Assembly: GCA_963666945.2 (NCBI GenBank)
Contig: CAXXRT010000014.1
Coordinates: forward strand, 1 to 18,414
Source: G963666945 sp963666945
Lineage (GTDB): Bacteria > Bacteroidota > Bacteroidia > Bacteroidales > Marinifilaceae
Length of the DNA stretch: 18,414 nucleotides
Direction: 5' to 3'
Both the position numbers and the translations under genes were made by a program. Numbering within the stretch: position 1 is the first letter of the stretch; the number at the start of each line of letters is the position of its first letter. The notes beneath the pieces were generated by a model, which had not been told where the DNA came from, ran no database searches, and was given only the letters and a program-made list of their open reading frames with translations. This document shows positions 1-8,228 of this stretch, one piece after another.

Positions 1-418
1 ATGAGGGAATTCTTCTTCCAAAATCTGTAAACAAAGGGAAAATCATAAAAAGAAAAGACGAAGAGGGCAATTCCCGCTACGACTTTCAGTTCTGCAACAA
101 GAGAGGCTTCAAGACAACCGTTAGAAGGACTATCATATAAATTCAATAAGGAATTCTGGAACTATGCCAAGTTAATATCCAGCGTACTTCGTCATGGAAT
201 GCCTATTGCTCAGGTCGTTAAACTTGTCTCTGATCTTCAGCTTGATAGTGAAAACATTAACACATGGAAAAAACGGTGTAGAAAGAGCACTAAAAAAATA
301 CATTCCAAACGGCACAAAAGCTGATGGCTCTATTTGTGATAACTGCGGTTCTCATTCAGTGGTATACCAGGAGGGATGTCTTATATGTAAGGAATGCGGA
401 TCGTCCAAATGCGGATAA
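1..418 (+). pseudogene. nrdJ: C-terminal fragment of class II (adenosylcobalamin-dependent) ribonucleotide reductase, frameshifted twice
   Basis: This is the end of a B12-dependent ribonucleoside-diphosphate reductase, which makes deoxyribonucleotides in the cytoplasm; the rest lies left of the window. The protein starts in frame 3 (EGILLPKSVNKGKIIK, then RYDFQFCNKRGFKTTV). It passes to frame 1 near base 123 (EGLSYKFNKEFWNYAKLISS, then VLRHGMPIAQVV, then INTWK) and to frame 2 in the A6 run at 268-273 (NGVERALKKYIPNGTKADG). It ends with the family's cysteine-rich tail, CDNCG, CLICKECG and SKCG. Removing one base at each site gives an uninterrupted match to the Bacteroides-type C-terminus as I know it. 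It is typed pseudogene because the frame is broken as written, but the intact tail argues for sequence error or a very recent lesion. A terminator follows 25 bases after the stop. Confidence 0.87.
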
Positions 419-442
419 TCCAATAATCAATACTACAATGAC

Positions 443-484
443 AAAAGGCTGCTCTGTTTTAACAACAAAGCAGCCTTTTCTTTT
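443..484 (+). terminator. Rho-independent terminator of nrdJ
   Basis: An 11-bp perfect stem pairs 443-453 with 469-479 around a 15-base loop. It is followed by a T-rich run (TTTTCTTTT, counting the end of the stem). It sits 25 bases after the nrdJ stop on the same strand. Confidence 0.85.
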
Positions 485-571
485 GTATCCATAAAAAGCT
501 TATTAAGTTTTAGTCATTGCCTTCAATGATAAAGTTTAAATCCTTCGGAATTAATTAAAACGAGCAACTAC

Positions 572-616
572 AAAAAACACATTAGCGAGGTCCCCGGAAT
601 GGAAACCTCGCTAATG
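572..616 (-). terminator. Rho-independent terminator of the DUF4837 gene (minus strand)
   Basis: A 12-bp perfect stem pairs 580-591 with 605-616 around a 13-base loop. On the minus strand it is followed within two bases by six T (A run at 572-577). It lies 45 bases beyond the restored DUF4837 stop, and this supports that gene really ending at 662 rather than at the earlier in-frame stops. Confidence 0.85.
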
Positions 617-661
617 CCAATAATATTTTATACCAACAAATATTGAAAATAACTTAAACTA

Positions 662-1665
662 CTATTTTTTCTCTTTTTCAGGAAAATCCAGGGTATGCAT
701 GATAGCCTCAACCTGCCCTTATCAGATTCCTTTTATCCTCCTGAGGAGCATATACATATCCGTCAACACAAACTATCCTGTTGTTTTTCTCATCCAGTAC
801 AGACAGATTGACAAAAGGGCCACCCATATAATCATTCTCAACTTTCCAAAGACCCCTTATCTCAAGTGCATACAAACCATTGAATTCGTATTGTTTAACG
901 GATAATGGAGTTACTGTATCTGTTGACATATAGGATCCATCTGTGGGTCCCGGAATATATTTTTTCAATAATTGGTTTCTCTTTTTTATTAAATTATTTG
1001 CCTCAAAACTGACTCTGGGCAGTGTAAGGATAGGAATAAGCCATTAACCCCCTGCTATTTTTAGGTGTCTCGCTCGATATCCACACAAACTTTGTAGTAT
1101 CTACATTAAGATTATACCCCTTGGGTATAGAAAGAGTAAATCCATAGTTGTTTTTAAGATTATTAAAAATCTGTGAATTAGGATATTTTGTATAGTAGCT
1201 TTTCAATCTGCTTAATTCTTCGCCCAAAAACAAAGACAATAACTTATCCTTATTCTCAGACAACAAGGAATAGAAAGACTCACTATCCTTTGCAAGCATC
1301 TTTACATACATCTGGTGCCTTGCCCAGGCATTTTTCTTAAATATTATATTTGCATCCTTAACATCCTTTGATATTACAACCTGTAGTACATTCCTATGAG
1401 TTTTCAATTCCTGATCAAAGTAAGTCAAAGGAATATTAACCATATTGAACAAAGGCTCTTCCTGAGGCAAACCAGCCATATCCTGCATAAAAACAGACCT
1501 TAATGTATCTCCAACAGTTGATTCCCACAAGGTTTTATTCATCACCGCCATTATCTCATAAGAGTTACCGGAGATGCCTGGCTGCATAGCTTTCTTTGAT
1601 TTATTGCAAGAACAAAACAAAACAACCATAGATGAAAATAAAAAGAACAATAGTTTTTGTCTCAT
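662..1665 (-). pseudogene. DUF4837 family lipoprotein, frameshifted twice
   Basis: An exported lipoprotein of a Bacteroidetes family of unknown function. The start is the ATG at 1665; the signal peptide ends in a lipobox with the acylated Cys at residue 20 (VVLFCSC). The family signature is visible: SGNSYEIMAVMNKTLWE near the N-terminus, DMAGLPQEEPLFNMV, and in the last third IRGLWKVENDYMGGPFVNL. As written the frame breaks twice. A run of four A at 1005-1008 (three expected) creates a TGA after YPYTAQSQF. An extra G next to the codons for IR (about 706-710) creates a second TGA. Deleting one base at each gives about 333 residues, the usual family length, ending at the TAG at 662-664. Three pieces in consecutive frames with no lost sequence suggest sequence error or a fresh lesion. 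Confidence 0.85.
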
Positions 1666-1748
1666 AGCTCAGTTTTTTTTATTTATCTCCTTAATTATGA
1701 ATATTAAATAATATCACTGAATTAATATTATAATCAAGAATAAGGTTT

Positions 1749-1756
1749 CAAAATTA
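1749..1756 (-). promoter_or_regulatory. Possible -7 element for the DUF4837 gene
   Basis: On the minus strand this reads TAATTTTG, a match to the Bacteroidetes -7 consensus TAnnTTTG, about 85 bases before the DUF4837 start. There is no TTTG at the expected -33 distance. The 1666-1835 gap between the divergent genes is very AT-rich, so a chance match is possible. Confidence 0.3.
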
Positions 1757-1835
1757 ACACAAATTTAAGAAAATTTAATATGTAACAGCATTTTTTTATA
1801 TCTTTATAAGTGCGAACAAACTAACTGACAATCTT

Positions 1836-3168
1836 ATGAAAAAAAATCTTAATCATAGGTGCAGGCCTGTCTTCAGGTTGCCTGATATCGTATTTACTCA
1901 AACATTCGAAAAAATACAACTGGATAGTAAGAGTTGCCGATATTAATCTTTCCCTTGCTAAATCGCGCATAAACGGCAATCCTAATGGAGAAGCCACATC
2001 GTTCAATATTAAAGATCTTGAACAAAGAGACAAGGAAATAGGCGATGCCGATGTAGTTATTTCTATGCTGCCGGCCTTTATGCACACAATAGTTGCGAAG
2101 GAATGCATAAGACATAAAAAACACCTGCTGACTCCTTCTTATATTTCTGAAGAAATGAAAACCATGGATGAAGAAGTCAGGGAAAACAACCTCTTGTTTA
2201 TGAACGAACTGGGTGTTGATCCGGGAATAGACCATATGTCGGCAATGAAAATTATCAACAAGATAAAAGATAATGGAGGCATACTAAAATCGTTCCACTC
2301 CTACACAGGAGGATTGGTTGCCCCTGAATGCGATAACAATCCATGGAACTACAAATTCTCCTGGAATCCACGAAATATTGTATTAGCAGGAACAGGTGTG
2401 GCTCAATACAAAGAAAACAATTGCTACAAATACATCCCCTACCATAAGCTATTCACTAATCTTTCAACTACTTCAGTGCCCGGATACGGCGAATTTGAGG
2501 TTTATCCTAACAGAGATTCTCTTCACTACATAAAAACCTATAATCTGGGGAATATCCCCTCCATAATGAGGGGAACAATGAGAAGACCCGGATATAGCAA
2601 GGCATGGGATATATTTGTCCAACTGGGATGCACGGACGACAGCTATAAAATGAACAAATCCGAAGACTTAAGCTATAACGATTATATTAAGAGCTTTATA
2701 CCAAATAGCCACGGAGACACTAAATTTGCACTTTCACAATACCTTAATAAAGATATTAATTCTTCAGAAATGCAAAAACTTGAATGGCTAGGTATATTTT
2801 CAGAGGAAAAGATAAAAATCAAAGATGCCACCCCCGCAATGGTTTTACAGAAAATACTTGAAAACAAATGGGCTCTTCAAACCAATGATAAGGATTTGCT
2901 TATCATGCAACATATTTTTGATTACCAAATTGATGGACAAAACAAAAGGACTATTTCCTCTATGTCCATTGAAGGCAAAAATGCAAAAGATACAGCAATG
3001 GCATTTACCGTTGGAACACCCCTTGCCATTGCAACAAAACTGCTGCTTAATAAAGTAATACAGCTTAAAGGAATACATATCCCTATTCTACCTGAAATAT
3101 ACACACCTATACTCGATGAGCTGGAATCTTTGGGTATTAAATTTCACGAAGAAGAATATGATATTTAA
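1836..3168 (+). CDS. Saccharopine dehydrogenase family protein; frame broken in an A8 run at codons 2-4
   Basis: An NAD(P)-dependent oxidoreductase of the saccharopine dehydrogenase/reductase family, which acts on lysine-linked or polyamine-type amino acid condensation products in the cytoplasm; the exact substrate cannot be read from the sequence. The N-terminal Rossmann motif is GAGLSSG (residues 8-14 after correction). The family's catalytic-domain signature LGVDPGIDHMSAM follows, then a long C-terminal domain. The only ATG before the Rossmann motif is at 1836, but it is followed by eight A (1839-1846). With seven A the protein reads MKKILIIGAGLSSG and runs 443 residues to the TAA at 3166. 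As written it stops after about 35 residues. Translation from the next in-frame ATG (2065) would lose the cofactor fold, so 1836 is the real start. A strong terminator follows. Confidence 0.85.
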
Positions 3169-3228
3169 TATTATTAGAACTTATAAGGAATAAAAAGACC
3201 AAATACCTTACTACGAAAACTTTCATAA

Positions 3229-3263
3229 GGGCTTGACTGCAAACATAGTTAAGCCCGTTTTTT
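3229..3263 (+). terminator. Rho-independent terminator of the saccharopine dehydrogenase-like gene
   Basis: A 10-bp stem with one G-U pair joins 3229-3238 to 3247-3256 around an 8-base loop, then six T at 3258-3263. It lies 60 bases after the stop of the plus-strand gene and just before the end of the convergent DUF3108 gene. Confidence 0.85.
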
Positions 3264-3269
3264 CTTTAA

Positions 3270-4115
3270 CTACCTGTCCTCCATCAATCCTTCCGACCCG
3301 GGAAAGATTACACTCTTATGGCGTAAGCCCTTATACGAGGAAAGAACTCCCCTTACATTACCAATAATAACCTTGGCCTCCGCCATTATCGGGACACGGT
3401 TCCTGTCATTACTGACCCACACTGTCATCTCCTCTCCCCCCTTAAACATACTCCCCTTTACAAGCATAGGAGAAAACTTATGGCACTCTACCTTTACCCC
3501 ATCACGCGTTTCTACCTCTTCAATACCTTTGTATCGTATATAAAGATTATAGATCCTATTACTTATAATAAGCCTTACCTTTATCTTTTCACCTACAGAA
3601 TAGGCTGAATAATCAAGATTTCTTGCATGCCATGCAAACGAGAGCATATCAAGCGTTTCGGAATAAAGAGGCTTCACAGTCTTATACTCCGGATTATCCC
3701 TTCGCTTTACTCTTGCAAAAACCAGCGCCTTATCATAGTCAAAATCATATTTATAATGTGCATGATACTTTCCTTCATTTACTATTCGGCTAAACTTGAG
3801 AGGCAGAAGATTCAGTGTATCGCAATGCACTTCAAAGGTATCTCTCAGGCGGAAAAACCAGTCCCAGCCCGGCATACTGTAGCCTGTGGCTTTAATATTA
3901 TACACTTCCCGGCTGCCAAGCTTTGTCTTACTTGTTAATAAATCAACCTTACCTGCCTTTACCCATATCATCCCCCAGTTATAATAACCAGTATAATGAA
4001 GCCGCTCTCCATCCTTAAATGCAATATCCCTATTACTCTGAGCCTTTAACACAATAGAAGACAGCAAGAAAACCAATAACAACAGTCCAAAACATCTATT
4101 CTGCATTTTTTGCAT
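3270..4115 (-). CDS. DUF3108 domain-containing exported protein
   Basis: A secreted, probably periplasmic protein of unknown function. Residues 1-26 form a Sec signal peptide (basic MQKMQNR, then GLLLLVFLLSS, ending near LKAQS) with no lipobox. The mature part of about 255 residues carries the DUF3108 pattern: FKDGERLHYTGYYNWG at the start, then LRDTFEVHCDTLNLLPLKFSR, TLDMLSFAWHARNLDY, and near the end MTVWVSNDRNRVPIMAEAK. A second ATG three codons in (4106) could also serve. It begins 36 bases after the Ig-like lipoprotein gene on the same strand, so the two are probably one transcript and may act together at the envelope. The domain is known from many Gram-negative envelope proteins, but I know of no established role. 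Confidence 0.82.
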   Translation of the reverse strand: MQKMQNRCFGLLLLVFLLSSIVLKAQSNRDIAFKDGERLHYTGYYNWGMIWVKAGKVDLLTSKTKLGSREVYNIKATGYSMPGWDWFFRLRDTFEVHCDTLNLLPLKFSRIVNEGKYHAHYKYDFDYDKALVFARVKRRDNPEYKTVKPLYSETLDMLSFAWHARNLDYSAYSVGEKIKVRLIISNRIYNLYIRYKGIEEVETRDGVKVECHKFSPMLVKGSMFKGGEEMTVWVSNDRNRVPIMAEAKVIIGNVRGVLSSYKGLRHKSVIFPGSEGLMEDR

Positions 4116-4151
4116 AAATTTCAGAAATACATATTAACACTAAAAATATGA

Positions 4152-5927
4152 TTATTTCAATGTCCAGGTATGTTCAAAATCCCAGTTCTGCCTTACCTTA
4201 ATTGACTGATCCATATAAAGGACCTCCTCGGCCTGTCTTCTCTTAAGGTAATTACCGGTATCCCATTTACCATTACCATTTGCATCTTTTATTATTTTAA
4301 AGCTATAATCACCGGCTTTCAGATACGGAAATACATAAACCCTATCTTCACTACCTCTTTGTGTTCTTATAATCTTTTCTTCCTTCTTTCCCTGTATCAA
4401 TTGAATGACAACAGGAGTAGTAACATTCTCCAGCTTTAATAAAATCTTTCCGTAAAAGTCTTCTTCCCTGACAGAAAATTTCTTTTCTATCTTATCATTA
4501 TGAAGACCATATATACTATTTATAGCAGCGGAGTCAACTTCAAGGGAATAATTCTTTTCCGGCTGCCATTTATAATCCAGCCTAAACTCCCGGATTTTAA
4601 GACTATCCTGTATTATATTAATATCCTGCTTAATTTTAAGAGTATCCTCTATCATATACAAGGACACCTTATCCTGAAAATCCTCAACCACAGGCTGATC
4701 GAAAGAAAACCTGACAACAGCATTAATATCAATCACTGATTGTACATTTACATCAGTCTTCAGGAAGACAGTCTTCTTTTCTGCCGGCTTATCCTCTTTT
4801 TTCTTTTTAGACCTTTTCTTGTCAACAACCTTCTTTGCTGTCACAAAATTAAGCTTTAAAGTATCTGTATCAGAGGTCAATACACCCAAGGAATCAGTCT
4901 TCATATACTTTATCTCTGCAAAAAGACTATCTCTTTTAAAGACCAGGGAATCCCTTATCCAAAGATCAATTGTATCGTTATTCAAACTATGCTCACTTAT
5001 ATACCAATCTTTCCCCTCATCTATACCTAGCAAATCAATTTTCAATTCATCTTTTCGCGGAAGACTAAAAATGAAATTCAGTTTCTCCTTCTGAGGTCTG
5101 GTTCCACCTATCAGGTATTGCTGGATTTTCTGTTCCTCAAACATATACATAGTAAGATTATCAGGACCGAAAGCAGTATAGCTTATCATTGCCGTTGTAT
5201 CGGCAGAAGCAGTATCCCTTCGTGTTAATGGAAAGGCTACAGGATAAACAAGACTATCAAGAAATCCGACCTTCTCAGCAGGAGACTCAAACATATAATT
5301 TCTGTTGGCATCCTCAATGGCAAGTATTCTGTAATGAGCCTGCTTAATATTTGTAATGCTGAAATATCCCGCAGTATCAGTTCTTGCAACATAAGAAGCA
5401 ACCTCTTTTAATGGAATTGAATCTCCATGATTCTCGTACAGCATCACATACATATCCTCCAACGGTTTACGGGTAAAAGCATCAAACACATAGCCCCCAA
5501 CACGCATAGTATCGATATTATCCCCTGTTGAAAAATAATAACGGTAATCCCCCATAGGATTCCCCTCGTTATTATCAACTATTGCATCACCAAAATCCAG
5601 AGAATAAGTAGTATTTTCCCTTAATGTATCCTGAAATTCTATAAGTACCCTTTTCCCCCTTAGTTTGACCAATGGCTTTTTTTTCTGCGGAGGGGAAATC
5701 ATAAACTTCTGGGTAATATCTTTAAGCTGTACAAACTCGTTAAAATATATATTGGCTTTTTTCTTATCAAACCTAAGAGTCCCATTAGATGGATCCGAGC
5801 GTAGAATCTCGGGTGGAGTTTCATCCTTCGCTCCGCCCTCAGGATATCCCCTGTTAGCACAGGAAAAAATTACAAGTCCAAAAACAACAATAGAGATATA
5901 TTTTATATAATTATTTGATTTATTCAT
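4152..5927 (-). CDS. Ig-like (SbsA/Big_5-type) domain lipoprotein
   Basis: A large Bacteroidetes lipoprotein of 591 residues and unknown function. I chose the ATG at 5927 because it gives MNKSNNYIKYISIVVFGL and then a lipobox IFSC with Cys 23. The open frame extends 18 codons further upstream, but those residues do not look like a signal peptide. After the linker comes an Ig-like domain of about 100 residues (TPPEILRSDPSNGTLRFD to YFSTGD). Next is a carboxypeptidase-regulatory-like segment (VGGYVFDAFTRKPLEDM to RILAIEDANRNY). A very lysine-rich stretch follows (around KKRSKKKKEDK), then beta-rich sequence, and near the C-terminus KDANGNGKWDTG, which resembles an Asp/Asn-rich calcium loop. It is probably the first gene of a two-gene unit with the DUF3108 gene. 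A structural or envelope role is inferred only from export and domains. Confidence 0.8.
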   Translation of the reverse strand: MNKSNNYIKYISIVVFGLVIFSCANRGYPEGGAKDETPPEILRSDPSNGTLRFDKKKANIYFNEFVQLKDITQKFMISPPQKKKPLVKLRGKRVLIEFQDTLRENTTYSLDFGDAIVDNNEGNPMGDYRYYFSTGDNIDTMRVGGYVFDAFTRKPLEDMYVMLYENHGDSIPLKEVASYVARTDTAGYFSITNIKQAHYRILAIEDANRNYMFESPAEKVGFLDSLVYPVAFPLTRRDTASADTTAMISYTAFGPDNLTMYMFEEQKIQQYLIGGTRPQKEKLNFIFSLPRKDELKIDLLGIDEGKDWYISEHSLNNDTIDLWIRDSLVFKRDSLFAEIKYMKTDSLGVLTSDTDTLKLNFVTAKKVVDKKRSKKKKEDKPAEKKTVFLKTDVNVQSVIDINAVVRFSFDQPVVEDFQDKVSLYMIEDTLKIKQDINIIQDSLKIREFRLDYKWQPEKNYSLEVDSAAINSIYGLHNDKIEKKFSVREEDFYGKILLKLENVTTPVVIQLIQGKKEEKIIRTQRGSEDRVYVFPYLKAGDYSFKIIKDANGNGKWDTGNYLKRRQAEEVLYMDQSIKVRQNWDFEHTWTLK

Positions 5928-6045
5928 CTGCTTATATTTTTGTGTTCCGGTAAAACGATCTTGATTAATACACCACATCAAATATTTAAGGCTACAAACT
6001 TACAAAAAAATAAGAATATCATTACAATTATGACAGAGCTGTAGC

Positions 6046-6053
6046 CAAAATTA
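6046..6053 (-). promoter_or_regulatory. Possible -7 element for the Ig-like lipoprotein gene
   Basis: It reads TAATTTTG on the minus strand, matching TAnnTTTG, about 118 bases before the start at 5927 and back-to-back with the nhaA promoter. No -33 TTTG is seen, so this is weak. Confidence 0.28.
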
Positions 6054-6055
6054 AA

Positions 6056-6086
6056 TTTGATCAGCATACAGATTTTTGTATATTTG
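6056..6086 (+). promoter_or_regulatory. Bacteroidetes-type promoter of nhaA
   Basis: TTTG at 6056-6059 is separated by exactly 19 bases from TATATTTG at 6079-6086, the full -33/-7 consensus of the Bacteroidetes housekeeping sigma factor. Transcription would start near 6091-6094, about 22 bases before the ATG at 6115. This also rules out the upstream TTG (6076) as the nhaA start. Confidence 0.78.
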
Positions 6087-6114
6087 CCCTGTTAACTACA
6101 CACACTTGACAATT

Positions 6115-7422
6115 ATGAAAAAAAGAATCATTGGAATACAACGATTCATAAAGAACGAAGCATTTAGCTCAATCTTTCTTTTAATGTGCGCTATCATAGC
6201 CATTCTATGGGCAAACTCTACCCATAGTGAATCGTATTTTCACCTTTTACACCTGCATCTGGGCCTCAGTATAGAAGCCAATAACTTCTCCATGTCCTTA
6301 CTACACTGGATTAATGACGGGCTTATGGCCGTCTTCTTCTTTGTTATAGGCCTGGAGATAAAAAGAGAGATTATTGCAGGACAGCTTTCATCAGTAAAAA
6401 AAGCAATATTACCAATATTTGCTGCTATAGGGGGAGTCATTGTCCCTATAATAATATTCGGTCTGCTAAACTACAACAGACCGGGATCTGAGGGATGGGG
6501 TATCCCCATGGCGACAGACATAGCCTTTTCACTGGGGATATTAACCCTTTTGGGCAGACGTGTGCCCCTGGCTCTCAAAGTTTTCCTTACTGCCTTTGCC
6601 ATCTTTGATGATATATGCGCAGTTGTAGTGATAGCTATTTTTTATAGTGCCACCCTTAACTGGGCCTTTTTAGGAGTAGCAGCACTACTGTACGCACTTC
6701 TTTTAATGCTGAATTATGCTAAAATGTATAATCAGGCACTGTTCTTAACCGTAGGAATTCTTATCTGGTATTTCTTCCTTATGTCAGGCATACACCCATC
6801 GATAGCTGGAGTCATTGTGGCATTTACCATACCGGCAAACAAAATGCTGGACACAAGAAAATACATATCTCAGATGAAGTCTCTTATAGGAGAAGAAGGA
6901 ACCAGAACCTCGGAAGAAAAATTCCTTACCAAATCAGAGATAAAATGGGTGGAGCGCATGCAGGACCTTACCCACGGAGTTATGCCCAGCTGTCAGCTAC
7001 TGGAAAAAAACCTACATGGAGCGGTCATATTTTTTATAATGCCTTTATTTGCCCTTGGTAATGCGGGGGTACAGTTCATCGGTGAAGGCCCCGACTCAGG
7101 GGAATTTAATTACCTGGCCCGAAACATAGCCACAGCCCTGGTGTTCGGAAAGATAATTGGTATAACTCTTTTCTCCTGGATTGCAGTCAAATTAAAAATT
7201 GCCTCCCTGCCATTAAGGACAAACATGAAACACATATTCGGGCTAAGCTGTCTTGGTGGCTTTGGATTTACCATGTCACTATTTATCAACAACCTTGCTT
7301 ATACCGATAAATATCTGGAGAATTGTGCCAAGATGGGTATCTTAGGAGGATCGCTTATTGCAGCCGTTGTAGGATATCTGGTGTTAAGGATTCTTTTAAG
7401 AAATAACGTAGAAAAAGAATAA
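6115..7422 (+). CDS. nhaA: Na+/H+ antiporter NhaA
   Basis: An inner-membrane antiporter of 435 residues that exchanges cytoplasmic sodium (or lithium) for protons, for pH and salt homeostasis. The family's functional motifs are present. HWINDGLMAVFFFVIGLEIK is at about 64-83. MATDIAFSLGILTLLGRR carries the conserved Asp at 135. AIFDDICAVVVIAIFYS carries the tandem Asp pair 165-166, equivalent to the cation-binding pair of E. coli NhaA. Many hydrophobic segments span the protein. A longer hydrophilic loop at about 255-310 (TRKYISQMKSLIGEEG, then SEIKWVERMQDLTHG) makes it longer than E. coli NhaA, as is usual in Bacteroidetes copies. The ATG is fixed by the promoter just upstream. The gene is monocistronic and ends 10 bases from the convergent comF; no terminator is visible. 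Confidence 0.95.
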   Translation: MKKRIIGIQRFIKNEAFSSIFLLMCAIIAILWANSTHSESYFHLLHLHLGLSIEANNFSMSLLHWINDGLMAVFFFVIGLEIKREIIAGQLSSVKKAILPIFAAIGGVIVPIIIFGLLNYNRPGSEGWGIPMATDIAFSLGILTLLGRRVPLALKVFLTAFAIFDDICAVVVIAIFYSATLNWAFLGVAALLYALLLMLNYAKMYNQALFLTVGILIWYFFLMSGIHPSIAGVIVAFTIPANKMLDTRKYISQMKSLIGEEGTRTSEEKFLTKSEIKWVERMQDLTHGVMPSCQLLEKNLHGAVIFFIMPLFALGNAGVQFIGEGPDSGEFNYLARNIATALVFGKIIGITLFSWIAVKLKIASLPLRTNMKHIFGLSCLGGFGFTMSLFINNLAYTDKYLENCAKMGILGGSLIAAVVGYLVLRILLRNNVEKE

Positions 7423-7432
7423 CAATACATTA

Positions 7433-8165
7433 TCAGGCCTTGGCAAGGGTGGCAATACTCACTGTTACCCCCTGAATTTTTAGCAATTCAGCAGCGCAAG
7501 CCTCAATAGTTGCTCCTGTAGTTATTACATCATCCACAAGCAGTATATGCCTGTTTGTAAAAGCTACAGGATCAACTACAATGAATTTCCCCTTCACATT
7601 ATCCCATCTGTCAGTTCTTGACTTACGCGTCTGGGTAGGTGTAAACTCTTTTCTTATCAGATTATCACATGCCACACATACACCCATAGAAGCAGACATT
7701 CCCCTGGCAATACATTCAGATTGATTATACCCCCTCTCACTCAATTTCTTTCTATGCAAGGGAACAGGCACAATAATATCCACATCAGAAAAAAGATGAG
7801 ACTCTGAGAGATTCCTCCCAAAATATTTACACAAGAGCCACACCAATCTCCTTCATTCCCTCGTACTTAAACCGGTACATCATTCTACTATACTTACTCG
7901 ATTTTACAAAATGAAAATATGAAGCAGCAGCATGTATATTAACCCTTCCGTAAAACATATATGCAACAGGATTATCCTTATAAAGATGATAATTTGTCTT
8001 AGGCAATTCACATAAACATTTTACACACACTAATTCCTCATTACCAGATAGATATTCCCCACAAACACAACACACCCGGGGAAAAAAAAGAGACAATAAC
8101 GATTTCCCAAAGCGAGATAATAATCCGTACAAAACACCTTTTAACATATTCAAATATATAATCAT
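7433..8165 (-). pseudogene. comF: ComF family phosphoribosyltransferase-like protein, frameshifted once
   Basis: A ComF/GntX-type protein: an N-terminal four-cysteine zinc site (CCVCGEYLSGNEELVCVKC) followed by a phosphoribosyltransferase fold. Homologues are linked to DNA uptake or nucleotide salvage; the biochemical role in this phylum is unsettled. The N-terminal part runs to YRFKYEGMKEIGVAL and then hits a stop. The sequence resumes one base over with KYFGRN, then VDIIVPVPLHRKKLSERGYN and the PRPP-binding motif HILLVDDVITTGATIEA. The break lies between 7827 and 7846. Removing one base restores about 243 residues from the ATG at 8165, or 237 from the ATG at 8147; both fit the family. Nothing is missing around the break. 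It is typed pseudogene because the frame is broken as written. Confidence 0.85.
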
Positions 8166-8212
8166 ATTATCAGATTCACAAATCTATACTAAAATCTAAA
8201 ACTTATTTTTAC

Positions 8213-8220
8213 TAATTTTG
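8213..8220 (+). promoter_or_regulatory. -7 element for the TonB-type gene, very close to the start codon
   Basis: TAATTTTG matches the Bacteroidetes -7 consensus. It ends only 8 bases before the ATG at 8229, so the transcript would have little or no leader. No -33 TTTG is found at the usual spacing. Confidence 0.4.
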
Positions 8221-8228
8221 CATTTACA

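Noticed and set aside
662..1010. Reassignment of TGA as a sense codon to explain the DUF4837 stops
   Set aside because: Reading through TGA in the same frame does not restore the family sequence and soon meets other stops; the downstream sequence is in a different frame.
1821..2235. Minus-strand frames opposite the start of the saccharopine dehydrogenase-like gene
   Set aside because: The plus strand encodes a recognisable Rossmann domain across the same bases; the minus frames show no known motif.
6076..6114. Upstream TTG start that would extend NhaA by 13 residues
   Set aside because: The extension lies over the -7 promoter box and would not be transcribed; the ATG at 6115 gives the normal N-terminus.
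1..8165. A lineage-wide programmed +1 frameshifting system (Euplotes-like or prfB-like)
   Set aside because: The six sites share no slippery motif or fixed position relative to a stop. In nrdJ and at the downstream DUF4837 site the homologous residues return before the stop, and the large genes in the right half have no such sites.
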